In this document: positions 1 to 9,359 of the stretch, piece after piece | Position numbering within the stretch: the stretch's first letter is position 1 | Layout: each line of letters starts with the position of its first letter | Assembly: GCF_024171565.1 (NCBI RefSeq) | Contig: NZ_JALJZZ010000006.1 | Coordinates: 186,001 to 250,000 of the forward strand | Direction of reading: 5' to 3' | Origin: Okibacterium sp. HSC-33S16 | Lineage (GTDB): Bacteria > Actinomycetota > Actinomycetes > Actinomycetales > Microbacteriaceae | DNA: 64,000 nucleotides | Translations under genes and position numbers: made by a program | The notes under the pieces: model-generated | Databases searched by the model: none | What the model saw: only the letters and a program-made list of their open reading frames with translations | What the model was told of the DNA's origin: nothing

Positions 1-159
1 CGCGAGGGCGATATCCATGCCGGTCGAAACATCCGACTGTGGATCCAAATCGACGACGAGCGTCCTCACGCCCTTCGCGAAGGCCGCAGAGGCCAGGCCA
101 AGGCTGACGGTGGTTTTCCCGACGCCTCCCTTGAGGCTCGAGACGCTTAGTACGTGCAC
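1..159 (-). CDS. ParA-family ATPase, N-terminal fragment (cut by window edge)
   Basis: Read on the minus strand from a GTG at 159, the frame gives an N-terminus with the deviant Walker A motif KGGVGKTT at about residues 10-17, then the ParA switch region DLDPQSD. This is the start of a ParA/Soj-type ATPase, a family that handles chromosome or plasmid partition or polar positioning. Only about 53 residues lie in the window, so the partner genes and the rest of the protein are not visible. A GTG further upstream at 180 is an alternative start. The gene diverges from pyc, so the roughly 75 bp between them must hold promoters for both. It is a different protein from the ParA/MinD-like ATPase encoded at 3717. 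Confidence 0.8.
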   Translation of the reverse strand, partial: MHVLSVSSLKGGVGKTTVSLGLASAAFAKGVRTLVVDLDPQSDVSTGMDIALA

Positions 160-234
160 AAGTAGATACGTTACCTTCACTAAGCTGGCAGAACCTAACT
201 GTTCCCTGTGCGCTGTGCTGCCAGAGAGGTCTGC

Positions 235-3200
235 ATGTTCAAAAAAATTCTCGTTGCCAACCGAGGCGAAATCGCGATCCGTGCCTTCCGGGCCGCCTAT
301 GAACTCGGGGCAAAAACCGTTGCAGTGTTCCCCTATGAGGACCGCAACTCAATGCACCGGCTCAAAGCTGATGAGGCCTATCAGATCGGCGAACCGGGCC
401 ACCCGGTGCGTGCGTACCTCGATGTATCCGAGATCATCCGGGTTGCACTCGAAGCCGGCGCTGACGCTATCTACCCCGGTTATGGCTTCCTCTCCGAGAA
501 CCCCGACCTCGCGGAACAGGCCGCCGCAAACGGCATCACCTTCATCGGTCCCACCTCGAACGTTCTGGAGATGGCCGGCAACAAGGTCACCGCTAAGAGC
601 CACGCGATCGAGGCCGGCGTCCCGGTTCTCGCATCAACGCCGGCGTCCCGCGACATTGACGAGCTGCTCGCCGGTGCGGACGAAGTCGGTTTCCCACTCT
701 TCGCCAAGGCCGTCGCCGGTGGCGGTGGACGCGGCATGCGCCGGGTGGAGACAAAGGAAGAACTCGCTCCGGCCCTCGCCGAAGCGATGCGCGAAGCCGA
801 CAGTGCGTTCGGTGACCCCACCATGTTTCTTGAGCAGGCCGTCCTGCGCCCGCGTCACATCGAGGTACAGATCCTCGCTGACGCCACCGGCGACACCGTT
901 CACCTGTTTGAGCGTGACTGCTCCGTGCAGCGCCGCAACCAGAAGGTTGTCGAGATCGCCCCGGCCCCGAACATCAGCGATGAGCTGCGCCAGGCGCTGT
1001 ACCGCGACGCTGTCGCTTTCGCCCGGTCGATCGGATACGTCAACGCCGGAACCGTCGAGTTCCTCCTCGATACCGCCGGCGAGCGCAAGGGCAAGCATGT
1101 CTTCATCGAAATGAACCCCCGCATCCAGGTTGAGCACACGGTGACGGAAGAGATCACCGACGTCGACCTCGTTCAGTCCCAGATCCGGATCGCGGCGGGG
1201 GAGACCCTCGCCGACCTCGGGCTCAGCCAGGACTCCATCCAGATGCACGGCGCCGCGCTGCAGTGCCGCATCACCACCGAGGACCCTGCACAAGGGTTCC
1301 GGCCGGACACCGGCAAGATCACCACCTACCGGTCGCCCGGTGGAGGCGGTGTTCGCCTCGACGGTGGAACCATCAACCCCGGCGCCCAGATCAGCCCGCA
1401 CTTCGACTCCATGCTCGCGAAGATGACGTGCCGTGGCCGTGACTTCCCCGCAGCCGTGGCCCGGGCCAAGCGCGGACTCGCCGAGTTCCGGATCCGTGGC
1501 GTCTCCACCAACATCTCGTTCCTGCAGGCCGTTCTCGAGGACCCCGACTTCGTTGCGGGCGACCTCAGCACCTCGTTCATCGACGAGCGCCCTGAGCTCG
1601 TGCGTGGCCGCGTGTCGAAGGACCGCGGAACCAAGATCATGAACTGGCTCGCCGACGTGACGGTCAACCAGCCTCACGGCGCACGTCCGACGAACCTGCA
1701 CCCGGCAGAGAAGCTCCCGGCGATCGACCTCTCGACACCGGCCCCCGCCGGATCACGCCAGCGCCTGCTCGAGCTCGGCCCGCAGGGTTTCGCCCGTGCG
1801 CTTCGTGAGCAGACCGCCCTTGCCGTCACCGAGACGACGTTCCGCGACGCTCACCAGTCGCTCCTCGCCACCCGCGTGCGCACCCGTGACCTGCTCGCTG
1901 CAGCCCCCCACGTCGCGAGGCTCACCCCCGAGCTTCTCTCCGTTGAGGCCTGGGGAGGTGCGACTTACGACGTCGCCCTCCGCTTCCTCGGCGAAGACCC
2001 CTGGGAGCGCCTGGCCAGCCTGCGCGAGGCCCTGCCGAACGTCGCCATCCAGATGCTCCTGCGAGGCCGCAACACGGTGGGTTACACGCCATATCCCACA
2101 GCGGTGACGGATGCCTTCGTGCGCGAAGCTGCGGACACTGGCGTTGGTATCTTCCGCATTTTTGATGCGCTCAACGATGTCAATCAGATGCGACCGGCCA
2201 TCGATGCGGTGCTCGCAACCGGAACGACGGTCGCTGAAGTTGCGGTCTGCTACACCGGTGACCTGCTTGACCCGTCGGAGTCGCTCTACAACCTCGACTA
2301 CTACCTGCGTCTGGCCGACGACATCGTCTCGGCCGGAGCGCACGTTCTGGCGATCAAGGACATGGCCGGCCTTCTGCGTCCGGCCGCGGCCGCGAAACTG
2401 GTTTCAGCCTTCCGCGAGCGGTTCGACGTGCCCGTCCACGTGCACACGCACGACACCGCGGGTGGCCAGCTGGCCACGCTGCTGGCTGCGAGCCAGGCCG
2501 GCGCGGATGCGGTTGATGTTGCGAGCGCACCGATGGCTGGCACCACCAGCCAGCCATCGGCATCCGCTCTCGTTGCCGCTCTGGCGCACACCGAGCGTGA
2601 CACAGGCCTTTCGCTGCAGAACGTCACCGACCTTGAGCCGTACTGGGAAGCCGTTCGTCACATTTACAAGCCGTTCGAATCGGGGCTGGCTGGCCCGACC
2701 GGTCGTGTCTACACACACGAGATTCCGGGCGGGCAGCTGTCGAACCTGCGCCAGCAGGCCATCGCGCTCGGCCTGGCCGACCACTTCGAGCTCATCGAGG
2801 ACATGTACGCGGCTGCCGACCGGATCCTCGGCCGCGTGCCCAAGGTGACACCGTCGTCGAAGGTTGTCGGCGACCTTGCGTTGTACCTCGCAGCTGTGAA
2901 GGCCGACCCGGCTGACTTTGCCGAAAACCCGGAGAAGTACGACGTACCCGACTCCGTTGTGGGATTCATGGCCGGTGAACTCGGCGACCTGCCGGGCGGT
3001 TGGCCCGAACCCTTCCGCAGCAAGGTGCTCGCCGGAAAGAACATCAACATTGAGGTTGCGCCGCTCAGCGCCGCCGACCAGACGCAGCTTGACGGCACAG
3101 CGGTCGAACGCCGAGCGGCGCTCAACCGCCTGCTCTTCCCTGCGCCGACGCAGCAGTTCCTGCAGACCCGGGAGCTCTTCGGTGACCTCTCCGTCGTCGA

Positions 3201-3642
3201 CACCATTGACTACCTCTACGGACTCGAACCGGGCCAGGAGCACGTCATCGAGATCGACAAGGGTGTGCGCCTGTACGCGGGCCTCGAGGCGATCGGTGAG
3301 CCGGACGACAAGGGCATGCGCACCGTCATGACGACCCTCAACGGCCAGCTTCGGCCGGTGTTCGTTCGGGACACGAGCATCAAGGTCGAGACCAAGCCGG
3401 TCGAGAAGGCCGACACGTCGAAGCCAGGCCAGGTCGCAGCACCGTTCTCCGGTGTGGTCACCGTCAAGGTTGCCGAGGGTGACGTCGTTGAGGCGGGCCA
3501 GCCTGTCGCGTCGATCGAGGCCATGAAGATGGAGGCCGCGATCACCGCTGCGGTGGGTGGAACTGTGGAGCGTCTGGCCATCCCCACCACCCAGCAGGTG
3601 GAGGCGGGCGACCTCATCGTGGTCATCAGGCCGGGGGCGTAG
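235..3642 (+). CDS. pyc: Pyruvate carboxylase
   Basis: A single-chain biotin enzyme of 1135 residues that carboxylates pyruvate to oxaloacetate with ATP and bicarbonate, which refills the TCA cycle. Domain order is complete: biotin carboxylase with ATP-grasp (about 1-450, beginning KKILVANRGEIA), carboxyltransferase of the HMGL-like fold (about 525-800, with TFRDAHQS, the biotin-accepting KDMAGLL near 708 and the metal-binding HTHDT), a PYC linker region, and a C-terminal biotinyl domain with EAMKMEA whose lysine is residue 1098. The ATG at 235 was chosen because AGAGAGGT precedes it and the conserved MFKKILVANRGE start lies there. A GTG at 208 would only add nine unconserved residues. Length is normal for the family. 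Confidence 0.97.
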   Translation: MFKKILVANRGEIAIRAFRAAYELGAKTVAVFPYEDRNSMHRLKADEAYQIGEPGHPVRAYLDVSEIIRVALEAGADAIYPGYGFLSENPDLAEQAAANGITFIGPTSNVLEMAGNKVTAKSHAIEAGVPVLASTPASRDIDELLAGADEVGFPLFAKAVAGGGGRGMRRVETKEELAPALAEAMREADSAFGDPTMFLEQAVLRPRHIEVQILADATGDTVHLFERDCSVQRRNQKVVEIAPAPNISDELRQALYRDAVAFARSIGYVNAGTVEFLLDTAGERKGKHVFIEMNPRIQVEHTVTEEITDVDLVQSQIRIAAGETLADLGLSQDSIQMHGAALQCRITTEDPAQGFRPDTGKITTYRSPGGGGVRLDGGTINPGAQISPHFDSMLAKMTCRGRDFPAAVARAKRGLAEFRIRGVSTNISFLQAVLEDPDFVAGDLSTSFIDERPELVRGRVSKDRGTKIMNWLADVTVNQPHGARPTNLHPAEKLPAIDLSTPAPAGSRQRLLELGPQGFARALREQTALAVTETTFRDAHQSLLATRVRTRDLLAAAPHVARLTPELLSVEAWGGATYDVALRFLGEDPWERLASLREALPNVAIQMLLRGRNTVGYTPYPTAVTDAFVREAADTGVGIFRIFDALNDVNQMRPAIDAVLATGTTVAEVAVCYTGDLLDPSESLYNLDYYLRLADDIVSAGAHVLAIKDMAGLLRPAAAAKLVSAFRERFDVPVHVHTHDTAGGQLATLLAASQAGADAVDVASAPMAGTTSQPSASALVAALAHTERDTGLSLQNVTDLEPYWEAVRHIYKPFESGLAGPTGRVYTHEIPGGQLSNLRQQAIALGLADHFELIEDMYAAADRILGRVPKVTPSSKVVGDLALYLAAVKADPADFAENPEKYDVPDSVVGFMAGELGDLPGGWPEPFRSKVLAGKNINIEVAPLSAADQTQLDGTAVERRAALNRLLFPAPTQQFLQTRELFGDLSVVDTIDYLYGLEPGQEHVIEIDKGVRLYAGLEAIGEPDDKGMRTVMTTLNGQLRPVFVRDTSIKVETKPVEKADTSKPGQVAAPFSGVVTVKVAEGDVVEAGQPVASIEAMKMEAAITAAVGGTVERLAIPTTQQVEAGDLIVVIRPGA

Positions 3643-3716
3643 AGTCCGGTTCTCGGCGTTCGGGGGCGCTGACGCCTAAACTAGTTGGCTGAACCCGAAC
3701 GAAGGGGGTTGCTCTC

Positions 3717-5057
3717 ATGGCACCCACTCAAGCTCCACGGGGGAACGCACGGCACTCAGGCGACCGGTCCACACCGGACGGTGTTGCCGAGCCCGTGCTT
3801 TCCACCGCTGACATCGACACGGCGTCGATCGACACGATCGACGCCGTGTCGTCGCGGGCCACCGTTTCCGTCCAGTTGCCCGCAGCGCCCATTCACGACA
3901 TCCCCGACGACGAACAGGCCGTCGCCATCGACGACGTCGCTGTTCAGCCCGACTCGATCGAGGCCGGCGCTGTGTCGCCCACTCAGTCGGTCGAAGTGAT
4001 CGCGACAATCGTCACGACGCCGATGGCTGCCGAACCGGCACCGGTGAGCGCGAGCGCACGCCGCAGTGAGACCGGAGGGGCAGAGTCATCGGCCCTGCTG
4101 ACGAGCGAGCGCCTGCTTGAGGGTGCGCACGGCGTACGGCGACCACCGGAGGGTTTCTGGCGCAAACTCGTCTACGACGCCACCCGGCAGCGCGTCCACC
4201 TCGGTGACTCCGCGGAGGCCACCGCTCGCAAAGAGCTCGACGAGCGCATCCGCAAGCACTTTCACGGTGGTGCCCGGTTTGTTCCCGTGCTCACCCGCAA
4301 GGGCGGCGTCGGTAAAACGACGGTCACCGCACTGCTCGGTATGGCCCTCGCTGACGCCCGAGACGACCGGACAATAGCCATCGACGCGAACCCTGACCGC
4401 GGCACCCTGTCTGAGCGCATCGCCCGGCGAACCGACTACACCGTCCGCGACGTGGTTCGCGAGGTCGACTCGATCCGCGGATACAACGAATTTTCCACCA
4501 TGGTCGCCCGTGACGAGACGCGACTGGACGTTCTGGCATCCGATACCGACCCACACCTGTCTGAAGCGTTCAACGCCGACGACTACGACACCGTGGCAGA
4601 CCTGGCGTCGCAGTACTACTCGCTGGTGCTCACCGACTGTGGCACCGGAATTGTGCACTCCGTGATGGGGGCAACCCTTCGGCGAGCGGATGCCGTCGTC
4701 ATCGTTTCCGGATCGAGCGTCGATGAGGCCCGGCTGGCGTCCGAAACGCTGACCTGGCTGGAGCAGAACGGCTTCGAACACCTCGTGGCGAACGCGATCG
4801 TCGCGCTCAACACGGCCACACAGGGTTCTCATATGGTGAATCTTGGTGAGATCGAGAGCCACTTCAAGTCCCGGGTGCGCGAAATTGTGCGTATTCCGTA
4901 TGACCCGCAGCTTGCCGCGGGTTCCGCCATCTCGTTCGCCGACCTCAAACCGGTGACCCGGCACGCGGCACGAACGCTGGCGGCGCTTGTTGTCGAAGGC
5001 ATGCCCACAACGCGACCCACCCTTTCCTCTCCCGCCCCGACCGAAAGACAGCAGTGA
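3717..5057 (+). CDS. ParA/MinD-like P-loop ATPase with long disordered N-terminus
   Basis: A 446-residue protein. The first 130 or so residues are Ala/Pro/Thr/Asp-rich and look disordered. A C-terminal domain from about residue 185 carries a deviant Walker A motif (RKGGVGKTT near 194-202), a switch-like [14 protein letters not shown], and later [13 protein letters not shown] and [14 protein letters not shown], all typical of the MinD/ParA ATPase superfamily. Actinobacterial proteins with this layout are annotated as MinD/ParA or type VII secretion-related ATPases. No ESX genes are nearby, so the role is open. The start at 3717 follows AAGGGGGT. A TAAACT at 3677 may be the -10 box. Its stop overlaps the peptide deformylase start by four bases, so the two are translationally coupled. 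Confidence 0.85.
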   Translation: MAPTQAPRGNARHSGDRSTPDGVAEPVLSTADIDTASIDTIDAVSSRATVSVQLPAAPIHDIPDDEQAVAIDDVAVQPDSIEAGAVSPTQSVEVIATIVTTPMAAEPAPVSASARRSETGGAESSALLTSERLLEGAHGVRRPPEGFWRKLVYDATRQRVHLGDSAEATARKELDERIRKHFHGGARFVPVLTRKGGVGKTTVTALLGMALADARDDRTIAIDANPDRGTLSERIARRTDYTVRDVVREVDSIRGYNEFSTMVARDETRLDVLASDTDPHLSEAFNADDYDTVADLASQYYSLVLTDCGTGIVHSVMGATLRRADAVVIVSGSSVDEARLASETLTWLEQNGFEHLVANAIVALNTATQGSHMVNLGEIESHFKSRVREIVRIPYDPQLAAGSAISFADLKPVTRHAARTLAALVVEGMPTTRPTLSSPAPTERQQ

Positions 5058-5545
5058 CAGAACGACAGATCCGGCTCTTCGGAGACCCCGTGCTCAAGAC
5101 AGCCTCCGACCCCATCGGAACCATCGATGATCGAGTCCGCGGGCTTGTCGAAGACCTCCTTGACAGCGTGCGCCCGCCCGGGCGTGCTGGTGTTGCCGCG
5201 AGCCAGATCGGGGTGAACCTCCGCGCCTTCAGCTACAACGTCGACGGGGAGATCGGATACATCCTGAATCCCGTGCTTGCCGAGACCCGGGGAGAACCGG
5301 AACTGGTCGACGAGGGGTGCCTCTCAGTGCCTGGGCTCTGGTACCCCACTCCGCGGTATCCGTTCGCTCGGGTCACGGGCATTGACCTCGACGGGAAGCC
5401 CGTCGAGGTCTCCGGCACCGGAGTGCTCGCCCAGGCGCTGCAGCACGAGACCGACCACCTCAACGGGATGCTCTACCTTGACCGACTCGGCAAAGAGCAC
5501 CGTCGGGCCGCCATGAAGGAAGTGCGCGAGAGCAGCTGGTTCTAG
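5054..5545 (+). CDS. def: Peptide deformylase
   Basis: Removes the formyl group from the initiator methionine of new proteins. This 163-residue metalloenzyme shows the three family motifs in order: AGVAASQIG (motif 1, a variant of GxGxAAxQ), EGCLS (motif 2, metal-binding Cys near residue 89) and HETDH (motif 3, the HExxH metal site, His131 and His135). It begins with a GTG overlapping the TGA of the upstream ParA-like gene, so it is probably co-translated with it. A strong bidirectional terminator follows. Organisms often have more than one def copy, and whether this is the main one cannot be judged here. Confidence 0.95.
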   Translation: MTERQIRLFGDPVLKTASDPIGTIDDRVRGLVEDLLDSVRPPGRAGVAASQIGVNLRAFSYNVDGEIGYILNPVLAETRGEPELVDEGCLSVPGLWYPTPRYPFARVTGIDLDGKPVEVSGTGVLAQALQHETDHLNGMLYLDRLGKEHRRAAMKEVRESSWF

Positions 5546-5563
5546 CTCTCGCTCGGCCACGAG

Positions 5564-5605
5564 AAAAGCATCCCCGCTCCGAAATCGGAGCGGGGATGCT
5601 TTTTT
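5564..5605. terminator. Bidirectional rho-independent terminator
   Basis: A near-perfect inverted repeat, with arms AAAGCATCCCCGCTCCGA and its complement separated by two bases, is bounded by A and T runs on its two sides. It sits between the convergent def and acyl-CoA ligase genes and can end transcription from both. Confidence 0.93.
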
Positions 5606-5621
5606 CGAACCGTGGTCCGAC

Positions 5622-7445
5622 TTACTTCAGAGACATTCCCTGGGTGGGAACGTCCGTGTAAAGACCGTCGATGACCGGCGCAAAGTCCTTGAGGATGACG
5701 TGGCGCTTGATGCTGAGCTTCGGCGTTAGATGTCCGCTCGCCTCCGTGAATTCAGTGGCGAGGACGATGAACTTCCGAATCGACTCTGCGCGGGATACCC
5801 GCGAGTTTGCGGTGTCAATGGCGCGCTGGATCTCGGCGAGGACCGCCGGGTTCTTCGCCGCCTGGTCGAGGGTCAGGGTGGCGTCCTGGCCGTTATTGCC
5901 CAGCCATGTGCCGATCATCTCAGTGTCGAGAGTGATTAGCGCCGAAATGAATGGACGCTGGTCGCCCACGACAACCACCTGGCCGACGACCGGGTTCGAC
6001 CGGATAGGGTCCTCGAGCGCGGCCGGGGCAACATTCTTCCCAGCGGCCGTGACGATGATCTCCTTCTTACGTCCGGTGATGGTGAGGTTACCGTCGGCGT
6101 CGAACGATCCCAGGTCACCGGTGCGGAACCAGCCGTCGTTGAAGGCTTCAGCGGTTGCCTCCGGGTTCTTCCAGTACTCCTTGAAGACGTTGTTTCCCTT
6201 GACCTCGATCTCGCCATCGTCAAGCGTCCGGATGGAGACGCCGGGCATGGGCGGGCCAACGGTTCCGATGGGCGTCTTGCCCGGACGGCCAACGGTCGCG
6301 GGGGCTGTGGTTTCAGTCAGTCCGTAGCCCTCGAGGATTTCGATGCCGAGGCTGTGGAAGAAGTGTCCGAGTCGTGAGCCGAGCGGTGCCGAGCCCGAAA
6401 CGGCATACTCGATGTTCCCGCCCAGTGTGGTGCGGAGCTTGTTGTAGACGAGCCTGTCGAAGAGGAGGAACTTGGCCTTCAGCCCGAACGGCACGGTTCC
6501 GGCCTGGCGGGCCTTCGAGTACTCGACCGCGACATCGGCGGCCGCGCGGAAGATCTTGCCCTTTCCGCCGGCCTCTGCCTTCTGCTCGGCGGAGTTGTAC
6601 ACCTTCTCGAACACGCGCGGCACGGCCAGGAGGTACGTCGGTTTGAATGACCCGAGCGCCTGGATCAGCTGTTTGGTGTCTGGCTGGTGGCCGGTCTTGA
6701 CGCCCGCGTGCACGTTGAGCACAGAAATAAACCGGGCAAAGATGTGCGCGAGAGTGATGAAGAGGACGGTCGACGACCCATTTTTTCCCTCCACCACTTC
6801 GTGGAGCGCTACCGCAGAGTTGCGCGACAGTTCAACGAAGTTGGAGTGGGTGATCACACAGCCCTTCGGCTTGCCGGTCGATCCTGACGTGTAGATGAGG
6901 GTTGCGATGTCCGAACCGACCGCCAGCGAGCGGCGACGTTCGATTTCCTCGTCGGAAACTTCGGTCCCCGCGGCGGATAACTTATCGAGGTCGCCGAGCG
7001 CGATCTGCCAGACATTGCGGATCAACGGGAGATCGGGGTGAACCTCGTCAAATCGTGCAAAGTGGTCAGCGGTCTCGAGGATGACGGCAACGGCACCGGA
7101 GTCCTCCATGTTCCACTGGACCTGGCTGGGTGAGCTGGTCTCGTAGATGGGCACGAGGATCGCGCCGGTGAACCAGGTCGCGAAGTCAATGAGCGTCCAC
7201 TGGTAGCTCGTCTTGCACATCAGGCCGATCTTGTCGCCCGGCTGGATTCCAGCTGCGGTCAATCCTTTGGCGAGTGCAACGACCTGCCGGAGAAACTCTT
7301 CGGCGCTGACGTCGGTCCAGCCGCCGTTGTCCGGAACGGCAAACAGGGGAGCGGTTGGGGTAAGTTTCACTCGCTCGACAAGCAGGTCCGTCGTGTTCGC
7401 TGTCGGGTCGGCGGTGACAACTGCGGGGACATCGAACTGTTCCAA
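5622..7445 (-). CDS. Long-chain fatty acid-CoA ligase (AMP-forming)
   Basis: A 607-residue ANL-superfamily enzyme that activates fatty acids to acyl-AMP and then acyl-CoA. The AMP-binding P-loop YTSGSTGKPKG lies near residues 185-195. Further on come GYGLTE (A5-like), WFRTGDLG (A7/A8 region) and GRKKEIIVTAAGKNVAP, typical of the FadD15/long-chain (FACL) subgroup. The start is a TTG at 7445 preceded by GAAGGAG, which fits better than any internal ATG and gives the conserved N-terminus. The gene diverges from the glucokinase gene and ends at the shared terminator. From memory, M. tuberculosis carries fadD15 in the same neighbourhood. Substrate chain length cannot be read from the sequence. Confidence 0.93.
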   Translation of the reverse strand: MEQFDVPAVVTADPTANTTDLLVERVKLTPTAPLFAVPDNGGWTDVSAEEFLRQVVALAKGLTAAGIQPGDKIGLMCKTSYQWTLIDFATWFTGAILVPIYETSSPSQVQWNMEDSGAVAVILETADHFARFDEVHPDLPLIRNVWQIALGDLDKLSAAGTEVSDEEIERRRSLAVGSDIATLIYTSGSTGKPKGCVITHSNFVELSRNSAVALHEVVEGKNGSSTVLFITLAHIFARFISVLNVHAGVKTGHQPDTKQLIQALGSFKPTYLLAVPRVFEKVYNSAEQKAEAGGKGKIFRAAADVAVEYSKARQAGTVPFGLKAKFLLFDRLVYNKLRTTLGGNIEYAVSGSAPLGSRLGHFFHSLGIEILEGYGLTETTAPATVGRPGKTPIGTVGPPMPGVSIRTLDDGEIEVKGNNVFKEYWKNPEATAEAFNDGWFRTGDLGSFDADGNLTITGRKKEIIVTAAGKNVAPAALEDPIRSNPVVGQVVVVGDQRPFISALITLDTEMIGTWLGNNGQDATLTLDQAAKNPAVLAEIQRAIDTANSRVSRAESIRKFIVLATEFTEASGHLTPKLSIKRHVILKDFAPVIDGLYTDVPTQGMSLK

Positions 7446-7623
7446 GGTATCTCCTTCGGTACCTAGAGGGGCAGGGTACGTCTACTCTAGGGGGCTTACG
7501 CCGTGCGCCACTGGCTAGATGGCGCGGGTTGGACCGGATCACTAAAGTGAGAGGTACTGGCGCGGCCCGTTGTTGTCGCTTTCGTCAGGTCACTTATCCT
7601 TCTCGCAAACTGGAGGCCCGCGC

Positions 7624-8586
7624 GTGCACGCAATCGGCATCGACATCGGTGGAACCAAGATCGCCGGAGCTCTCGTCGATGAAGATGGCGACATCGTCCG
7701 TGAATCGCGGGTACCGACGCCACAGTCCACCCAGTTGATTGAGGATGCCGTTGTGGCCATGGTCACCGAGCTGGCGGCGGGAGAAGCGATCGACGGTGTC
7801 GGCGTTGCTGCCGCCGGTTTCATCGACGCGGCTCAGTCAACGGTGTACTACGCGCCCAATATCAGCTGGCGGAACGAGCCGTTCCAGGCCCGCCTGTCTG
7901 CGCGGCTCTCTTTTCCTATTGTGATCGACAACGACGCGAACGCCGCCGGCTGGGCCGAGTTCCGATTCGGTGCTGGGCGTCTTTTTAGTGACATGGTTAT
8001 GCTCACCGTCGGAACCGGAGTGGGCGGCGCGATCGTCACCGAGGACCGACTGTTCCGCGGCGGCTTCGGAGCGGGCGCCGAGCTCGGCCACATGCGACTC
8101 ATTCCCGATGGTCTTCCGTGCGGCTGCGGCCAGCACGGCTGCCTCGAACAGTACGGGTCGGGGCGGGCCCTTCTGCGGTTTGCCAACAACTTCGCCGACG
8201 CAGGCGGCATGGGACAGGCCCTGGCCGACCGTCGGGCCGAGGTCGGCACCCTCTCCGGTCACGACGTCTCCGACCTCATCATGGCCGGGGATGGCGGTGC
8301 CCTCGCTGCACTGCGTGAGCTCGGGCATTGGCTCGGTCAGGGCTGTGCAAGCCTCGGCGCCATCCTCGATCCGCAACTCTTCGTCATCGGAGGGGGAGTG
8401 GCCCAGGCCGGTGACCTGCTGCTCGAGCCGATTCGCCAGGCGTACCTCGAGCACCTCCCGGCGAGGGGCTTCCACCCCGAGCCCGAGTTCCGCATCGCCG
8501 AACTGGTGAATGACGCCGGTGTCGTTGGAGCAGCAGACCTCGCCCGCGTCGCCGCACGGCGTACCACCGGCTCCGCGCAGCTGTAG
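7624..8586 (+). CDS. glkA: ROK-family glucokinase
   Basis: A 320-residue sugar kinase of the ROK family that probably phosphorylates glucose with ATP. The phosphate-binding DIGGTK motif is at residues 7-12, and DNDANAAGWAEFRFG and GTGVGGAIV mark the actin-like fold. The zinc-binding CGCGQHGC (Cys166, Cys168, Cys173), followed by LEQYGSG, is diagnostic of ROK enzymes. The GTG at 7624 was chosen over an upstream in-frame ATG because GGAGG sits eight bases before it and the protein then begins right at the motif. No N-terminal HTH is present, so it is a kinase and not a ROK repressor. From memory, Streptomyces glkA has similar neighbours. Glucose specificity is inferred. Confidence 0.88.
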   Translation: MHAIGIDIGGTKIAGALVDEDGDIVRESRVPTPQSTQLIEDAVVAMVTELAAGEAIDGVGVAAAGFIDAAQSTVYYAPNISWRNEPFQARLSARLSFPIVIDNDANAAGWAEFRFGAGRLFSDMVMLTVGTGVGGAIVTEDRLFRGGFGAGAELGHMRLIPDGLPCGCGQHGCLEQYGSGRALLRFANNFADAGGMGQALADRRAEVGTLSGHDVSDLIMAGDGGALAALRELGHWLGQGCASLGAILDPQLFVIGGGVAQAGDLLLEPIRQAYLEHLPARGFHPEPEFRIAELVNDAGVVGAADLARVAARRTTGSAQL

Positions 8587-8588
8587 AG

Positions 8589-8594
8589 CATACT
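8589..8594 (+). promoter_or_regulatory. Putative -10 box of plsC (leaderless)
   Basis: CATACT lies nine bases before the plsC ATG with no Shine-Dalgarno sequence between them, the arrangement expected of a leaderless actinobacterial transcript. No clear -35 box is seen. Confidence 0.4.
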
Positions 8595-8603
8595 GGGACA
8601 ACG

Positions 8604-9293
8604 ATGTTCTACTGGTTCATGAAGTACCTGGTGGCGGGGCCGCTGCTGAAATCCCTCTTCCGCCCGTGGGTCATTGGGCAGGAAAACATACCCAAGACCG
8701 GTGGCGCCATTCTCGCTTCCAATCACCTGTCGGTGATCGACTCCGTCTTCCTGCCGCTCTACCTCGACCGGCGCATCTCCTTCCTGGCCAAGAGCGACTA
8801 CTTCACAGGTAAGGGCCTCAAAGGCTGGGCCACCCGCGTCTTCATGACCGCAACCGGCCAGCTGCCGATCGACCGCTCGGGCGGCAAGGCGTCCGAAGCA
8901 TCGCTGCGCACCGGCCTGCGGGTCCTCGGCAGCGGCTCGCTGCTCGGCATATACCCCGAGGGAACCCGCAGTCCGGATGGCAAGATGTACCGCGGCCGCA
9001 CCGGTGTGGCACGCATGGTGCTCGAAGCCGGTGTGCCGATCATCCCGGTCGCCATGATCGACACCGAAAAAATGATGCCGATCGGCACCACCCTTCCACG
9101 ACTGCGCCGCATTGGAATCGTCATCGGTAAACCGCTCGACTTCAGCCGCTTCGAGGGCATGGAAGGCGACCGCTTCATCCTCCGTTCGATCACCGACGAG
9201 CTGATGTACGAACTGCAGCAATTGAGTCTGCAGGAATACGTCGATGTCTACGCAACCAGCGTCAAGGAGAAGGCCGCGATCGAATCGCGCTAG
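8604..9293 (+). CDS. plsC: 1-acyl-sn-glycerol-3-phosphate acyltransferase (PlsC family)
   Basis: A 229-residue membrane-associated acyltransferase that would add the second acyl chain to lysophosphatidate in phospholipid synthesis. The catalytic HX4D motif appears as NHLSVID (His41, Asp46), and the glycerophosphate-binding YPEGTR is at about 117-122. A VPIIPVAMI block (motif 4) follows. Length is normal for the family. The gene begins 17 bases after the glucokinase stop, but it also has its own possible -10 box, so it may be transcribed independently. Actinobacteria have several PlsC paralogues, so the exact substrate is not certain. Confidence 0.92.
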   Translation: MFYWFMKYLVAGPLLKSLFRPWVIGQENIPKTGGAILASNHLSVIDSVFLPLYLDRRISFLAKSDYFTGKGLKGWATRVFMTATGQLPIDRSGGKASEASLRTGLRVLGSGSLLGIYPEGTRSPDGKMYRGRTGVARMVLEAGVPIIPVAMIDTEKMMPIGTTLPRLRRIGIVIGKPLDFSRFEGMEGDRFILRSITDELMYELQQLSLQEYVDVYATSVKEKAAIESR

Positions 9294-9359
9294 TCTGGGA
9301 ACGTTGTCTGTTTCCCTCCGGAAGCAGGCTTTTCCCCTTCTCTCAGGACAGGATGTTCC

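Noticed and set aside
634-1701. 355-codon minus-strand ORF inside pyc
   Set aside because: Antisense shadow of the biotin carboxylase domain, without motifs or a ribosome binding site.
7539-7550. TCACT-AA-AGTGA inverted repeat before the glucokinase gene as an operator
   Set aside because: The arms are only five bases and there is no second copy or known regulator, so chance is likely.
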